DNA from: Chryseobacterium nepalense
GTDB taxonomy: Bacteria > Bacteroidota > Bacteroidia > Flavobacteriales > Weeksellaceae
Length of the DNA stretch: 64,000 nucleotides
Direction of reading: 5' to 3'
Assembly: GCF_023195755.1 (NCBI RefSeq)
Contig: NZ_CP096203.1
Location: 2,790,001-2,854,000 of the forward strand
This document shows, one piece after another, positions 8,858 to 17,988 of this stretch. A model generated the notes under the pieces. The model was given only the letters and a program-made list of their open reading frames with translations. It did no database searches and had not been told where the DNA came from. A program made the translations under genes and the position numbers. Within the stretch, counting starts at the first letter, position 1. Each line of letters begins with the position of its first letter.

Positions 8858-9278
8858 AATATCTAGTAGTATCACTTCCCGAGAGTCCGCTCATCCTCAA
8901 TCCATATTTCCAATTAACATATGCAAAAACCTGATATAATTTATATTCAAATTTTATCCCGTAATTTTCTTTAGGATCATAATCTATAGAAGATTCTATA
9001 ATATTTCTGTATCGGCCTGAAAAATAATAAGAATTCCATTCGTTTACTAAAATTGTATTCTTCGTTTTGAGGTAAGATTCAGAATATTGACTGATAGGTT
9101 TTGCAACGGCACTCATGAAATAATCAAACTGGGTGTCAATTACTGTGAGATCCCATTCGCCATCATCGTTTTTAGATGGTTTCATTTCGGATTTCTCTTT
9201 GTCTTTTTTAGACTTATCCTGAGCCAGACAATTGAATGGTAAAAGAATAATGATTATTAGGAATACTAAATTTTTCAT
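8856..9278 (-). CDS. Small secreted protein, probably DUF6146 family
   Basis: The start at 9278 (M-K-N-L-V-F-L) gives a clean signal peptide ending at NCLA-Q; the longer frame adds nine residues that spoil it. The mature part is highly charged (KSKKDKEKSEMKPSKNDDGEWDL), then carries a folded segment with YDPKENYGIKFEYKLYQVFAYVNWKYGL, which I recall as typical of the flavobacterial DUF6146 family. No function is known. The stop overlaps the terminator shared with sod. Confidence 0.7.
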   Translation of the reverse strand: MKNLVFLIIIILLPFNCLAQDKSKKDKEKSEMKPSKNDDGEWDLTVIDTQFDYFMSAVAKPISQYSESYLKTKNTILVNEWNSYYFSGRYRNIIESSIDYDPKENYGIKFEYKLYQVFAYVNWKYGLRMSGLSGSDTTRY

Positions 9279-9293
9279 ACAGATAAAGGTACA

Positions 9294-9319
9294 TAAAAAA
9301 AGCACTCGAAATGAGTGCT
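9294..9319 (-). terminator. Terminator of the endonuclease/exonuclease/phosphatase gene
   Basis: AGCACTC and GAGTGCT (9301-9319) form the stem, and the minus strand then runs into T residues. Confidence 0.7.
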
Positions 9320-9325
9320 ATAGGT

Positions 9326-10516
9326 TTATGGTTCTTTCTGGAGAACTACAAATGCCGGAAAGTGGTCACTGTATCCTCCTGTAAACTGATCGCCATTCCA
9401 GGACCTGAAGGGATATCCTTTATAGTTTCCTTCTTTGTTCACCAGATAAGGAGGCGCGAAAATTTCTGCCTTATACACCGAATATTCTTTTGTCACCTGA
9501 TCTGAGATTACATTTTTAGAAACAATAATCTGGTCAAATAAATTGGGAGCATCCTGATAAGCCAAAGAAGCAACTCCTTTTTTGTACAAAGGATACATTA
9601 AATTAAGATACGGTGTGGTTTCACTAAGATCTTTCGGGCTTGGCTGAGCTTTCAGATAATTCTTTAGGCTTGAACTTACCGGATCATCGTTAAAGTCACC
9701 CATCGCAAAAAGTTTTGTAGATGGATCCGCAGCTCTTACACTGTCCATTTGCTGTTTCAATAAAGCTGCTGCGGCATTCCTTTTAGGAAGTGAAGCTGCT
9801 TCGCCTCCCCTTCTGGAAGGCCAGTGATTCATGAAAAATGCCACCTTTTCGTTATCAAGGAAACCGGTAACCACAAGGATATCTCTTGTATATTCCCTTT
9901 TTCCGTTGTCACCGAAGATTTTCAATTCTTTTTTCAATGAATTGGTGGGCGTAAATCTTCTCTTCTGATAAATAAGCGCGACGTCAATTCCTCTGTAATC
10001 ATAAGAATTATAATGGATGATGCCGTAATCGTATTTCTTTAAGGCTGGTTCTTTTATAAGATCTTCAATAACCTGTCTGTTTTCTACCTCAATAAGTCCG
10101 ACTACTGCAGGAGCTGTCTTTGTATATTGAGCGCCCATTTCTGAGATCACCTTTGCTTCGTTGGCAAGTTTTGCCTTATAAATTTTGGTGTTGTAATTTT
10201 TGGGGCTTTGTGGCGTAAATTCTTCAGAGCCGCTTTGGTATCTTACTGCTTTTTTACCCACTAATGCGCCGTCACTCCATACGCCGTCATATTTTTCGGC
10301 TTCTAAAAATTTGATGGAATCCATCGGAATGCTTCTGTGGAACGCCGGATTTTTGATGTCTTTTGTTCCGTCGATATAATCTGCCGAACGTATAGTGTCC
10401 CAAAGGTTTTCTACATTCAGAAATCCTACTGTTGCTACCTTTCTCAGTTTTCCCTGTTTCTGAGAGAATGCCATCACTGATAGAAAGATGGCCAGGAAAC
10501 TCGAAAATCTCTTCAT
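9326..10516 (-). CDS. Secreted endonuclease/exonuclease/phosphatase family protein
   Basis: The 396-residue protein has a signal peptide ending at MAFS-Q (residue 19). The EEP fold motifs are present: GFLNVENLWD (metal-binding Asn and Glu region), VVGLIEVENRQV (the catalytic Glu), MNHWPSRRGG (His of the active site), FAMGDFNDDP (Asp-x-Asn) and a terminal SDHFPAFV (Asp-His). The family cleaves phosphodiesters in nucleic acids or phospholipids. It is divergent from a TonB-dependent receptor and DUF5689 lipoprotein, and the trio may handle an extracellular phosphate-containing polymer; that link is inference. A TAAATTTG box lies 36 bp upstream. Confidence 0.88.
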   Translation of the reverse strand: MKRFSSFLAIFLSVMAFSQKQGKLRKVATVGFLNVENLWDTIRSADYIDGTKDIKNPAFHRSIPMDSIKFLEAEKYDGVWSDGALVGKKAVRYQSGSEEFTPQSPKNYNTKIYKAKLANEAKVISEMGAQYTKTAPAVVGLIEVENRQVIEDLIKEPALKKYDYGIIHYNSYDYRGIDVALIYQKRRFTPTNSLKKELKIFGDNGKREYTRDILVVTGFLDNEKVAFFMNHWPSRRGGEAASLPKRNAAAALLKQQMDSVRAADPSTKLFAMGDFNDDPVSSSLKNYLKAQPSPKDLSETTPYLNLMYPLYKKGVASLAYQDAPNLFDQIIVSKNVISDQVTKEYSVYKAEIFAPPYLVNKEGNYKGYPFRSWNGDQFTGGYSDHFPAFVVLQKEP

Positions 10517-10551
10517 TATCTTAGAGTTATTATTAATATTAATTTAATCTG

Positions 10552-10559
10552 CAAATTTA
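10552..10559 (-). promoter_or_regulatory. -7 box for the endonuclease/exonuclease/phosphatase gene
   Basis: TAAATTTG on the minus strand, 36 bp before the start. I do not see a matching TTTG at the expected distance. Confidence 0.4.
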
Positions 10560-10676
10560 CTTTTTTTTAATTGATGGCATTTTAAATATTTGTAAATTTA
10601 AAATGTGAAGGTTGCATTTTTACTTATAATGATTCTTAAAAGTTTGCAATGTTAAGAAAAAATAACCTGAAAAACA

Positions 10677-10705
10677 TTGTAGATTATAAATTTTGACTAA
10701 ATTTG
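10677..10705 (+). promoter_or_regulatory. Promoter for the TonB-dependent receptor and DUF5689 gene
   Basis: TTG (10677-10679) and TAAATTTG (10698-10705) are 18 bp apart. The leader would be about 55 nt. No palindromic operator is evident in the 250-bp divergent region. Confidence 0.55.
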
Positions 10706-10766
10706 CCTCCCCAACTTTTAAACTGTTGAGAATTAACAAGAAAAGTATTTAAAAATAAATATACTC

Positions 10767-13646
10767 ATGATTAAAAAACTATCATTAGTCTCTTTATTTA
10801 CTCTGCTTCCAGCTTCATATTATTTTGCGCAGACCACTGTTTCTGCGTATCTGAAAGATGCTGATGGAAAGCCTGTTGAAAGGGCAGAAGTAGATCTAAA
10901 AGGGAAGGACAATGATGTAACGGCGGACAAAATAGGATATTTCCAGTTTGTAGACATTATGCCGGGACATTACCAGATTGTAATTACCAAACCGAATTAT
11001 GAAACCAAAGTAATGGAGTTTGATGTAATGGACAATGAGAAGAAAAAGGATTTAGGAGTAATTACCCTTTATTCTACGCTAACAAACGCGGATCAGGGTT
11101 TAGCAATCATTGACAGTGATGACGAGAGCGATGAAAACAGCAACCAAGTTTCCACAGTAGGCTTGCTGCAGTCTTCACAGGATGTATTCAACAGGATTGC
11201 GGCGTTTGATTTAGGGTTTTACTGGTTCCGTCCGAGAGGTATTGATGGCAGAACAGGTGAAACAATGATGAATGGCGTGTCCATGGTAAAATCAGATAAT
11301 GGTAATGTGGACTTCAGTAACTGGGGCGGACTTAATGAAATCACCCGATATCCCGAAATCGCAACCAACCATTCTCCGTCAGAATATGCATTCGGTGGCA
11401 ATAGTGGGGTTATTTATAAAAATACGAAAGCCAGTGAATACAGAAAAGGGTTTCAGTTTACCCAATCGTTAACCAACAGAAACTACCGAAACAGAACTTC
11501 CCTGCGATACAGCTCAGGAATGAGCAAGAGCGGATGGGCGTTCACTTTGATGGGCGCAAGAAGATGGGCTGAAGAAGGAATTCAGGAAGGAACGTTCTAT
11601 GATGCCTACGGAACCTATCTTGGTGTTGAAAAAAGATTCAGTGATAAACATACGATGACTTTCAATTTCATCGGTTCTCCATACAGAAGATCTACCGCTA
11701 GCCCGAGTACTCAGGAAGTGTATGACTACAGAGGTGTGCACTACAATTCTTACTGGGGATGGCAGGATGGAGAAAAGAGAAGTGAAAGAGTAAGAAAAGG
11801 CTTCCAGCCGATCTTTCAGGTACAGGATTTCTGGAAGATCAATAAAAACTCAAATCTCTGGACTACTGTTTCTTATCAGCTTGGTAAAGACAGGGGTTCC
11901 CGCTTAGACTGGAATGGTGTAACCAATCCGTCTCCTACATACTACAGGAATTTACCGAGTTATTATCTCAACAGCATTATTTATAACGCAACAAATAATC
12001 CGCAATTCACACCCGCTCAATTTACATCTTTAATTGATGGATATAATACGAGCTTAAACAGCTGGGCAAACGGAGATCCGGAAGTTACGCAGATTAACTG
12101 GGACAGAATTTACAGAAACAATATGAAGACTGATGTTGTAGATCAGGCTGAAATGTCCCGACTTTACGGGTTAAACGGAAAACGCTCGAAAATATATCTG
12201 GTTGATGATGTAAGCGACGATAAAATATTTAATGCAGGAACGCATTATACTTATAATTTTAATGACCGTACCAAGTTTATTTTAAACGTTTCTTATCAGA
12301 ATTACCGATCTGAGCTTTATCGTGAAATGAAAGATCTTTTGGGCGGAGATTATGCGATCAATGTAGACCCTTTCAAAGAAACCGCAAAACCTGGATCTAC
12401 CGGATTCTACAATACCCTGGACTCCAATGTTGAAGTAAAGGTGGGAGATCGTATGATGTACAACTATATTCTCAGAAGACAGGAAGCAAAAGTAAATCCG
12501 GGTCTGAAATTTTCAACTGGGAATTTTGATGTTTTCGTTTCTGCGTTGGCGGGTTACTCTTCTTCAAGCAGAGAAGGATTGTTCAAACATTATTTATATG
12601 AAAATTCTTACGGGAAAAGTAAAGATTATAACTTCTGGAATTTTGGTCTGAAAGGACAGGTTGTTTACCGAATCAATGGTAGAAACTTCCTGGTGTATAA
12701 CGGAGCAATGTTCAATCAGGCGCCGTTCCTTGAAGATTTGTTTATTAATCCGAGAATTAATGCTCTGGTAAATCCTACCATCAGAAGTACGGTGTATACG
12801 GCAAATGATTTAAGCTATGTGGTAAGTACCCCTTTTGTGAAAGTAAGAGCTACAGCTTATTTGGTTGATACCCAAAATGAGACGAATGTACAGCGATTTT
12901 TTGCTGATGGTATTCAGCTGAATAACACGAATCCGGACGGAACCGTTTCTCAGGTTCAGAGTGCTTTTGTAACGCAGGTAATGTCTAATGTTGAGAAAAG
13001 AAACATGGGTGCCGAATTGGGTGTTGATGTTAAAGTATTACCAACATTATCCTTGCAGGGTCTGGCCAGCTACGGACAGTTTGTATACAGAAACAATCCG
13101 GATGTATATCTTGTTTCCGATGCTTCTGGAAGCAGTGTTACTTCATTCGGGAAAGCTTACATTAAAAACTACAAGCAGGGAGGTACTCCTCAGCAGGCTT
13201 TCTCTTTAGGCTTCCGTTATAATAGCCCGAAATATTGGTGGGTAGGTGCCAACTGGAATTATCTGGATGATAATTACCTGGATCCGGCTCCGGCATTAAG
13301 AACAAATAATTTTATTCAGAATGCTTATTCAAGTACTCCATATCTCGGTCTTACGAATGATGATGTAAGAGATTTGCTGAAACCGGTAAAACTTCCTTCC
13401 GCATTTTTCTTAAATGCCAATGTCGGAAAATCTTTCGTTTTCGGAAAGTATTATCTTTTAATCACAGCATCTGTTAATAATATTTTAGATAATAAAAAAT
13501 ACATCACTGGAGGCTTTGAGCAGACAAGAGAAACTAAAGCTGTTGATTTTGCCACAGATTATCTTAGCCCGACGCCTTCTTTCGGACCAAAATACTGGTA
13601 CAATCAGGGACGTTCCTATTTTGTTAACTTACAATTCAGATTCTAA
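10767..13646 (+). CDS. TonB-dependent receptor with carboxypeptidase-like N-terminal domain
   Basis: The 959-residue outer membrane protein has a signal peptide (about 1-21, ending YFAQ), a carboxypeptidase-regulatory-like beta-sandwich (TVSAYLKDADGKPVERAEV to residue 105), an acidic linker (SDDESDENSN), a plug domain (residues 125-220) and a 22-strand barrel ending in the aromatic F-V-N-L-Q-F-R-F. It imports a bulky substrate with TonB energy. It is followed after 17 bp by the DUF5689 lipoprotein in an apparent operon, an arrangement that parallels SusC with SusD. The substrate is unknown; the divergent EEP-family gene suggests a nucleic acid or phosphoester, which is inference. Confidence 0.92.
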   Translation: MIKKLSLVSLFTLLPASYYFAQTTVSAYLKDADGKPVERAEVDLKGKDNDVTADKIGYFQFVDIMPGHYQIVITKPNYETKVMEFDVMDNEKKKDLGVITLYSTLTNADQGLAIIDSDDESDENSNQVSTVGLLQSSQDVFNRIAAFDLGFYWFRPRGIDGRTGETMMNGVSMVKSDNGNVDFSNWGGLNEITRYPEIATNHSPSEYAFGGNSGVIYKNTKASEYRKGFQFTQSLTNRNYRNRTSLRYSSGMSKSGWAFTLMGARRWAEEGIQEGTFYDAYGTYLGVEKRFSDKHTMTFNFIGSPYRRSTASPSTQEVYDYRGVHYNSYWGWQDGEKRSERVRKGFQPIFQVQDFWKINKNSNLWTTVSYQLGKDRGSRLDWNGVTNPSPTYYRNLPSYYLNSIIYNATNNPQFTPAQFTSLIDGYNTSLNSWANGDPEVTQINWDRIYRNNMKTDVVDQAEMSRLYGLNGKRSKIYLVDDVSDDKIFNAGTHYTYNFNDRTKFILNVSYQNYRSELYREMKDLLGGDYAINVDPFKETAKPGSTGFYNTLDSNVEVKVGDRMMYNYILRRQEAKVNPGLKFSTGNFDVFVSALAGYSSSSREGLFKHYLYENSYGKSKDYNFWNFGLKGQVVYRINGRNFLVYNGAMFNQAPFLEDLFINPRINALVNPTIRSTVYTANDLSYVVSTPFVKVRATAYLVDTQNETNVQRFFADGIQLNNTNPDGTVSQVQSAFVTQVMSNVEKRNMGAELGVDVKVLPTLSLQGLASYGQFVYRNNPDVYLVSDASGSSVTSFGKAYIKNYKQGGTPQQAFSLGFRYNSPKYWWVGANWNYLDDNYLDPAPALRTNNFIQNAYSSTPYLGLTNDDVRDLLKPVKLPSAFFLNANVGKSFVFGKYYLLITASVNNILDNKKYITGGFEQTRETKAVDFATDYLSPTPSFGPKYWYNQGRSYFVNLQFRF

Positions 13647-13663
13647 TAAAAAATAAAACAATT

Positions 13664-15061
13664 ATGAATAATATCACTAATTTTTTAAAAACGGCATTTC
13701 TGACAGTAGGAGTATTGTCTGCAGTGTCCTCTTGCGTGAAGAACGACGAGTGGGAAACACCACCTATCGAGTGTTCAAATAAATTTCCGGAGCCTACTAT
13801 TGCAATGGCTGACTTCGTTGCCCAAACTCCTTCTACAGGATATAAATTAATTACTACGGATCAAATTTTCGACGGTTATATTGTGTCATCTGATGAGCAG
13901 GGAAATTTCTATAAAACCATTTCTTTTCAGGATAAGACATCAGATCCTACTGTGGGTCTGCAGATTGAAGTGGATAAGGCAAGTAATTTTGCTGATTTTC
14001 CGGTAGGAGCACACATCAGAATTAATGCAAAAGGGTTGCGTCTTGGTTTAGACAGAGGAACTGTTAAATTAGGTTCTGAAGATCCTGTTTATGCTATCGG
14101 AAGAGTTCCTCAGGCTCTTGTAGGAAGATATATGTCAGGAGTTTGTAACGGAAACGGTTTGGATATCCAGACTATTGTTCCTAAGCAGCTTTCTTCTTTG
14201 GCTGAGGCTAAAAATCCCGCTTTAATCAACACTCTGGTTACAGTACCGGATGTTCAGTTTAATATTGCTGAAATTTATCCTACTGTAAAAAAATATATCG
14301 ATTATGATGCTGGAGGACAGGGGTTGGATACAGACAGAAACATCGAAGATAAATTAGGAAATTCTGCAGTGATCAGAAATTCGGGCTTCTTTAAAACAGG
14401 AGGAGAGCTTCTTCCTACAGGAAACGGAAACATTACTTTTGTCGTAAGCCGTTATAATTCAACCTGGCAGATGCTTATCAGAAGTATTTCGGATATTAAA
14501 TTTACAGGAACAAGAGTAGATGCTACACCGCCAAAAGGGGGTACGGCTATCACCTATTCAGGATCTTTCCTTGAAAATTTTGAAAGCTATCCTACTAATC
14601 CTACCAATCTTGAAGTATATCCTAAATATGTAAACGATCCTGTTTTAGGAAACAGATACTGGCAGCTGAAAACTTTCAGTAACAATAAATATATTCAGCT
14701 TGGTGCAAATTCAGGTTCAGGACCATATGTAACATATTTTGCGGTGCCTGTTGATTTTACGGCTGCAAATAATTTAAAGTTTGATGTCAATGTAGGATTC
14801 TTCAACGGGAATGCTTTAAAAGTATATTACACTACCAACTATACTCCGCTGGGAGATATTACACAGGCTACCAAAACAGATATTACTTCTGCATTTACCA
14901 TTCCTGTGCTTCCTACAAGCGGATACGGAACATTAGCTCCGGCAGGAACCTATACGTTCCCAACTACTTTAACAGGTAACGGATTTATCTTATTTGAATA
15001 TTCAGGAAACGGAAGTGGTGTCACTACTACCATTCAGCTGGATAATATTCAGGTTCAGTAA
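13664..15061 (+). CDS. DUF5689 domain lipoprotein, partner of the TonB-dependent receptor
   Basis: The 465-residue protein has a lipoprotein signal peptide (lipobox near AVSS-C, residue 25). Residues 40-270 match the DUF5689 pattern, an OB-fold-like surface lipoprotein domain (GYIVSSDEQGNFYKTISFQD, IRINAKGLRLGLDRG, IRSISDIKFTG). The last 170 residues form a second beta-sandwich resembling choice-of-anchor domains (FLENFESYP, YWQLKTFSNNKYIQLGA). It is 17 bp behind the receptor gene and ends at a strong terminator. It probably sits on the cell surface and captures or delivers the receptor's substrate; the role is inferred from position. Confidence 0.85.
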   Translation: MNNITNFLKTAFLTVGVLSAVSSCVKNDEWETPPIECSNKFPEPTIAMADFVAQTPSTGYKLITTDQIFDGYIVSSDEQGNFYKTISFQDKTSDPTVGLQIEVDKASNFADFPVGAHIRINAKGLRLGLDRGTVKLGSEDPVYAIGRVPQALVGRYMSGVCNGNGLDIQTIVPKQLSSLAEAKNPALINTLVTVPDVQFNIAEIYPTVKKYIDYDAGGQGLDTDRNIEDKLGNSAVIRNSGFFKTGGELLPTGNGNITFVVSRYNSTWQMLIRSISDIKFTGTRVDATPPKGGTAITYSGSFLENFESYPTNPTNLEVYPKYVNDPVLGNRYWQLKTFSNNKYIQLGANSGSGPYVTYFAVPVDFTAANNLKFDVNVGFFNGNALKVYYTTNYTPLGDITQATKTDITSAFTIPVLPTSGYGTLAPAGTYTFPTTLTGNGFILFEYSGNGSGVTTTIQLDNIQVQ

Positions 15062-15082
15062 GATTTTAAAATTTAAATATTT

Positions 15083-15112
15083 AAAGACTGTCCAAAAGAC
15101 AGTCTTTTTTAT
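15083..15112 (+). terminator. Terminator of the receptor/DUF5689 operon
   Basis: A perfect 10-bp stem (15083-15092 with 15098-15107), five-base loop, then a T run. Confidence 0.85.
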
Positions 15113-15155
15113 TTCAGTGAATTTTTAAATTCATTGTAAGAATCTCAAATATGAC

Positions 15156-15704
15156 TTATTTAACTGTAATCGTTGGATCCCAGTAATAATAACCAAATAA
15201 TATCTGATTATTACTATTATTTGGGTCTAGTTGATAGAGTGCAAATTGTACATAGAAATTCTCAGTTCCGGTGCTTCTTACTTTAGAATCGAAGCTTGAG
15301 AATGTAATATTGGCAGTATTTGCGGGCAGTCCGTTTGCCGAATTATAATTGGGAACTACGGCCTGTTGTCTTGTTACAGCATCATATACAAAGGTGTTAA
15401 AGACCTGATCGCCGGACCAGTATTTAATATTGTATATAATTACTGCATCATCTGAATTTTGTGATATTGAAGTGCTCCTGAAAGACACTTCATCTCCTGC
15501 CTTTGCACTGAAATTTAAATCTGCTGTACCCTGTCCCGAAATTGCATTTGTGTTTGATACAATCATATGCTGACTGTTGTGATCAATTCCTGTCGGGTTA
15601 TTTGGATCCTGACTTGGATTGGGGTAATTTGACTTTACATAGTCGGTGTCAATAACTACCAAGATGTCAATCTCTTGGCTCGATGAGTTTAATTCTAAGT
15701 CCAT
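15156..15704 (-). CDS. PixA/AidA-type inclusion body protein
   Basis: The 182-residue cytoplasmic protein matches the PixA/AidA family in its opening (IDILVVIDTDYVKSNYPNPS), the following PTGIDHNSQHMIV, ISGQGTADLNFSAKAGD and the ending YGYYYWDPTITVK. PixA forms crystalline inclusion bodies in Xenorhabdus, and AidA proteins are quorum-controlled in Burkholderia and Ralstonia. No signal peptide is present. In this window it stands alone, convergent with the DUF5689 gene, with a 275-bp AT-rich region upstream in which I see no TAnnTTTG box facing it. Function here is unknown; assignment to the family is strong. Confidence 0.88.
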   Translation of the reverse strand: MDLELNSSSQEIDILVVIDTDYVKSNYPNPSQDPNNPTGIDHNSQHMIVSNTNAISGQGTADLNFSAKAGDEVSFRSTSISQNSDDAVIIYNIKYWSGDQVFNTFVYDAVTRQQAVVPNYNSANGLPANTANITFSSFDSKVRSTGTENFYVQFALYQLDPNNSNNQILFGYYYWDPTITVK

Positions 15705-15979
15705 TGTATTAATTTTGTTTTTGGTTTTCCTACTCTTTTGGCTTTTCGGAAATCGCCTCGTTATTTATAGTGGTTTCTGATCTCCACTTTGGTTTTGTAA
15801 TATTACATAGTAAATTTATATGTTTGGAAATGAGAAAGATAGAGTATAAATGCTGAAATTTCATAATTGGTATTTTTACGCAATAAATCCCTTAATGATG
15901 ATATTTTAAGTAATTAAGATTAAATGAAAAATAAAAGCCACTGCATCTGCAGTGGCCATATTAATATTATGTTTTTAAA
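15705..15979. other. Intergenic region upstream of the PixA-like gene
   Basis: AT-rich sequence with no credible ORF. It holds the presumed control region of the PixA-like gene and, at its far end, the terminator of the DUF6702 gene. Confidence 0.5.
15937..15956 (-). terminator. Terminator of the DUF6702 gene
   Basis: GCCACTGCA and TGCAGTGGC pair perfectly around two bases; the minus strand then continues into TTTTATTTTT. Confidence 0.75.
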
Positions 15980-16450
15980 TTAAAAGGAAACCTCATTCAC
16001 TTCTTTTCCCCGCTGGAAATTCATGGTCCTCTGATTTCCTTTATAAGCGATATTTACTAGGTTAATCTGCTTAGGAAAAGCACTGAGGAGTATGGTATTT
16101 TTAATTCTTAAGGTATTAATATCTGAAACGCCCCCCGTTTCAAAGTATACCCATACTGTTTCTCCACTTACCTGGCTTCCTGTGAACGTTATTGTTTTAG
16201 GAGAGCCATTGACATACACATCAAAATTATTGTTTACATATTTTTTTACTTCTGCTTCAAATGCTGCCGTATTAGGGTTTATTTTAATAGCGTCTGAAAT
16301 ATGGTTTGTATTCATTTTTGTGGTGAACTTCAAGGTTTTACTTCCCTCGATATAGTCCACTTTTGTCATTGAAGAGAAAAAGTCTACATTCATGAAACTC
16401 ATTAACACAAAAAGTGTTAATATTCCTGATATATAAAAATAATTTTTCAT
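15980..16450 (-). CDS. DUF6702 family membrane-anchored or secreted protein
   Basis: The chosen start at 16450 (M-K-N-Y-F-Y-I-S-G) gives a standard hydrophobic N-terminal signal; an upstream ATG at 16474 would add eight residues. The product, about 156 residues, contains the segment FFSSMTKVDYIEGSKTLKFTTKMNTNHI and ends with AYKGNQRTMNFQRGKE, features I associate with the flavobacterial DUF6702 family. It is predicted to be a small beta-rich periplasmic or surface protein. No function is known. It is transcribed alone, ending in a clear terminator. Confidence 0.75.
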   Translation of the reverse strand: MKNYFYISGILTLFVLMSFMNVDFFSSMTKVDYIEGSKTLKFTTKMNTNHISDAIKINPNTAAFEAEVKKYVNNNFDVYVNGSPKTITFTGSQVSGETVWVYFETGGVSDINTLRIKNTILLSAFPKQINLVNIAYKGNQRTMNFQRGKEVNEVSF

Positions 16451-16508
16451 CTTAGATAATAGCTTTACAATCATGATTGTTTATTAAAAGTGACAAATAA
16501 TATGCCAA

Positions 16509-17261
16509 TTAAAAGTTCACATTTACAGAATATTTGTCATAAAATGCCTTAATATGTGCTACTGCTTCGTCGGCTGTATCTACCACACGGTAAAGATCAA
16601 GATCTGCTTCATTAATCATTTTTTCTTTCAGTAACGTGGCTTTAAACCAGTCCAGCAAACCACTCCAGAAGTCAGATCCCACCAAAACAATCGGGAATTT
16701 TCCGATCTTATTGGTCTGAATCAATGTTAATGCTTCCGTAAGCTCATCCAGCGTGCCGAATCCTCCGGGCATTACTACAAAACCCTGTGAATATTTCACG
16801 AACATCACTTTTCTCACAAAGAAATAATCGAAGTTCATGGAATATAATTTATTAATATAAGGATTAAAATGCTGTTCAAAAGGAAGATCAATATTAAGTC
16901 CGATAGATTTGCCCTCAACATTGAAAGCGCCTTTATTTCCTGCTTCCATAATGCCGGGTCCGCCACCGGTAATAATTCCGAAACCTAGCTTTGTGATTTT
17001 TTCTGCAATTTCCACCGCCATTTTATAATATTTGCTCTGCGGTTTTAATCTTGCCGATCCGAAAATAGAAACGCACGGACCAATTTTGGCCAGTTTCTCA
17101 TACCCATCCACAAATTCAGCCATTACCTTAAAGACCATCCAACTGTCTTTGGTGATGGTTTCATCCCACGTTTTCTGTCGAAGACTGTTCTGAAGTTTTA
17201 CGTCATTACTATCAAGTTCAGGATTTACCAAACTCTCATCTCTGGTTCCTTCAATTCCCAT
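16509..17261 (-). CDS. LOG family protein (TIGR00730 type)
   Basis: The 250-residue cytoplasmic protein has the Rossmann-like LOG fold with GSARL near residue 70, ITGGGPGIMEAGNKGA and the hallmark PGGFGTLDELTE. Characterised members are cytokinin-riboside 5'-monophosphate phosphoribohydrolases or general nucleoside 5'-monophosphate glycosidases. It lies 6 bp behind the MurU-like gene, so the two are surely co-transcribed. That position suggests nucleotide salvage near cell-wall sugar recycling, but the real substrate is unknown. The N-terminal 40 residues are an extension beyond the conserved fold. Confidence 0.88.
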   Translation of the reverse strand: MGIEGTRDESLVNPELDSNDVKLQNSLRQKTWDETITKDSWMVFKVMAEFVDGYEKLAKIGPCVSIFGSARLKPQSKYYKMAVEIAEKITKLGFGIITGGGPGIMEAGNKGAFNVEGKSIGLNIDLPFEQHFNPYINKLYSMNFDYFFVRKVMFVKYSQGFVVMPGGFGTLDELTEALTLIQTNKIGKFPIVLVGSDFWSGLLDWFKATLLKEKMINEADLDLYRVVDTADEAVAHIKAFYDKYSVNVNF

Positions 17262-17267
17262 TTCAAC

Positions 17268-17981
17268 TTATTTAAAATATTTTTCGGCTCGTTTTATAGA
17301 TTCCGGCTTTCCTACATCTATCAATATGCTTTCATGTACAAATCCATGAATTTGTTCCGTCTGCATAAGGTCAAGATATTCTTCCATCACGGAAAACTTG
17401 CCCGTTCTTTTTATTTTGTCAAACATCAGAGGATTAATACAGTGAATTCCGCTAAAAGCCAATGCTCTGAAGCCTTTATTGAATTCTGCAAGCCTTTGTT
17501 CACCGGTCTGTACATTAAGCCAGCCTCTTAAAATCATCTCATCATTGAAAAGCAGTTTTCTGGAGCTTTCCCTGTCCGAAACGGCTAATGTAGCAAAATC
17601 TTTTATCTTTTTATGATATTCTACAAATTGTGTGATATTCATATCGGTAAGAATATCAGCATTCATAATAAGAAAATCTTCCCCATGATCGAGGAATTTT
17701 CTAGCAAAAATTAAGCCGCCTCCTGTTTCCAGCAGCTCATCAGATTCATCTGAAATTTCAATTTTACACCCGAAATTATCATTCCGGTTTAAAAAATCAA
17801 TTATTTGATTTCCAAAATGATGAATGTTTATGACGAAATCATTTATCCCGAAATTTTTTAAATATTTAATATTTCTTTCCAAAAGCGGAATATCATTCAC
17901 TTTCGCCAATGCTTTCGGATGATGATCAGTGAATGGTTTCAACCGGGTTCCTTTTCCCGCCGCAAAAATTAGAGCCTTCAT
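17268..17981 (-). CDS. Sugar-phosphate nucleotidyltransferase, MurU-like
   Basis: The 237-residue enzyme begins with the nucleotidyltransferase signature LIFAAGKGTRLKPFTDHHPKAL and has the metal-binding ILIMNADIL (Asp) and a C-terminal DVGKPESIKRAE. Its size and termini match MurU, which makes UDP-MurNAc from MurNAc-1-phosphate in peptidoglycan recycling. An AmgK-like sugar kinase lies two genes upstream on the same strand, which is the usual AmgK-MurU pairing and supports that role. A mannose-1-phosphate guanylyltransferase-like activity is the alternative. The LOG gene follows at 6 bp. Confidence 0.82.
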   Translation of the reverse strand: MKALIFAAGKGTRLKPFTDHHPKALAKVNDIPLLERNIKYLKNFGINDFVINIHHFGNQIIDFLNRNDNFGCKIEISDESDELLETGGGLIFARKFLDHGEDFLIMNADILTDMNITQFVEYHKKIKDFATLAVSDRESSRKLLFNDEMILRGWLNVQTGEQRLAEFNKGFRALAFSGIHCINPLMFDKIKRTGKFSVMEEYLDLMQTEQIHGFVHESILIDVGKPESIKRAEKYFK

Positions 17982-17988
17982 ATTTTAT

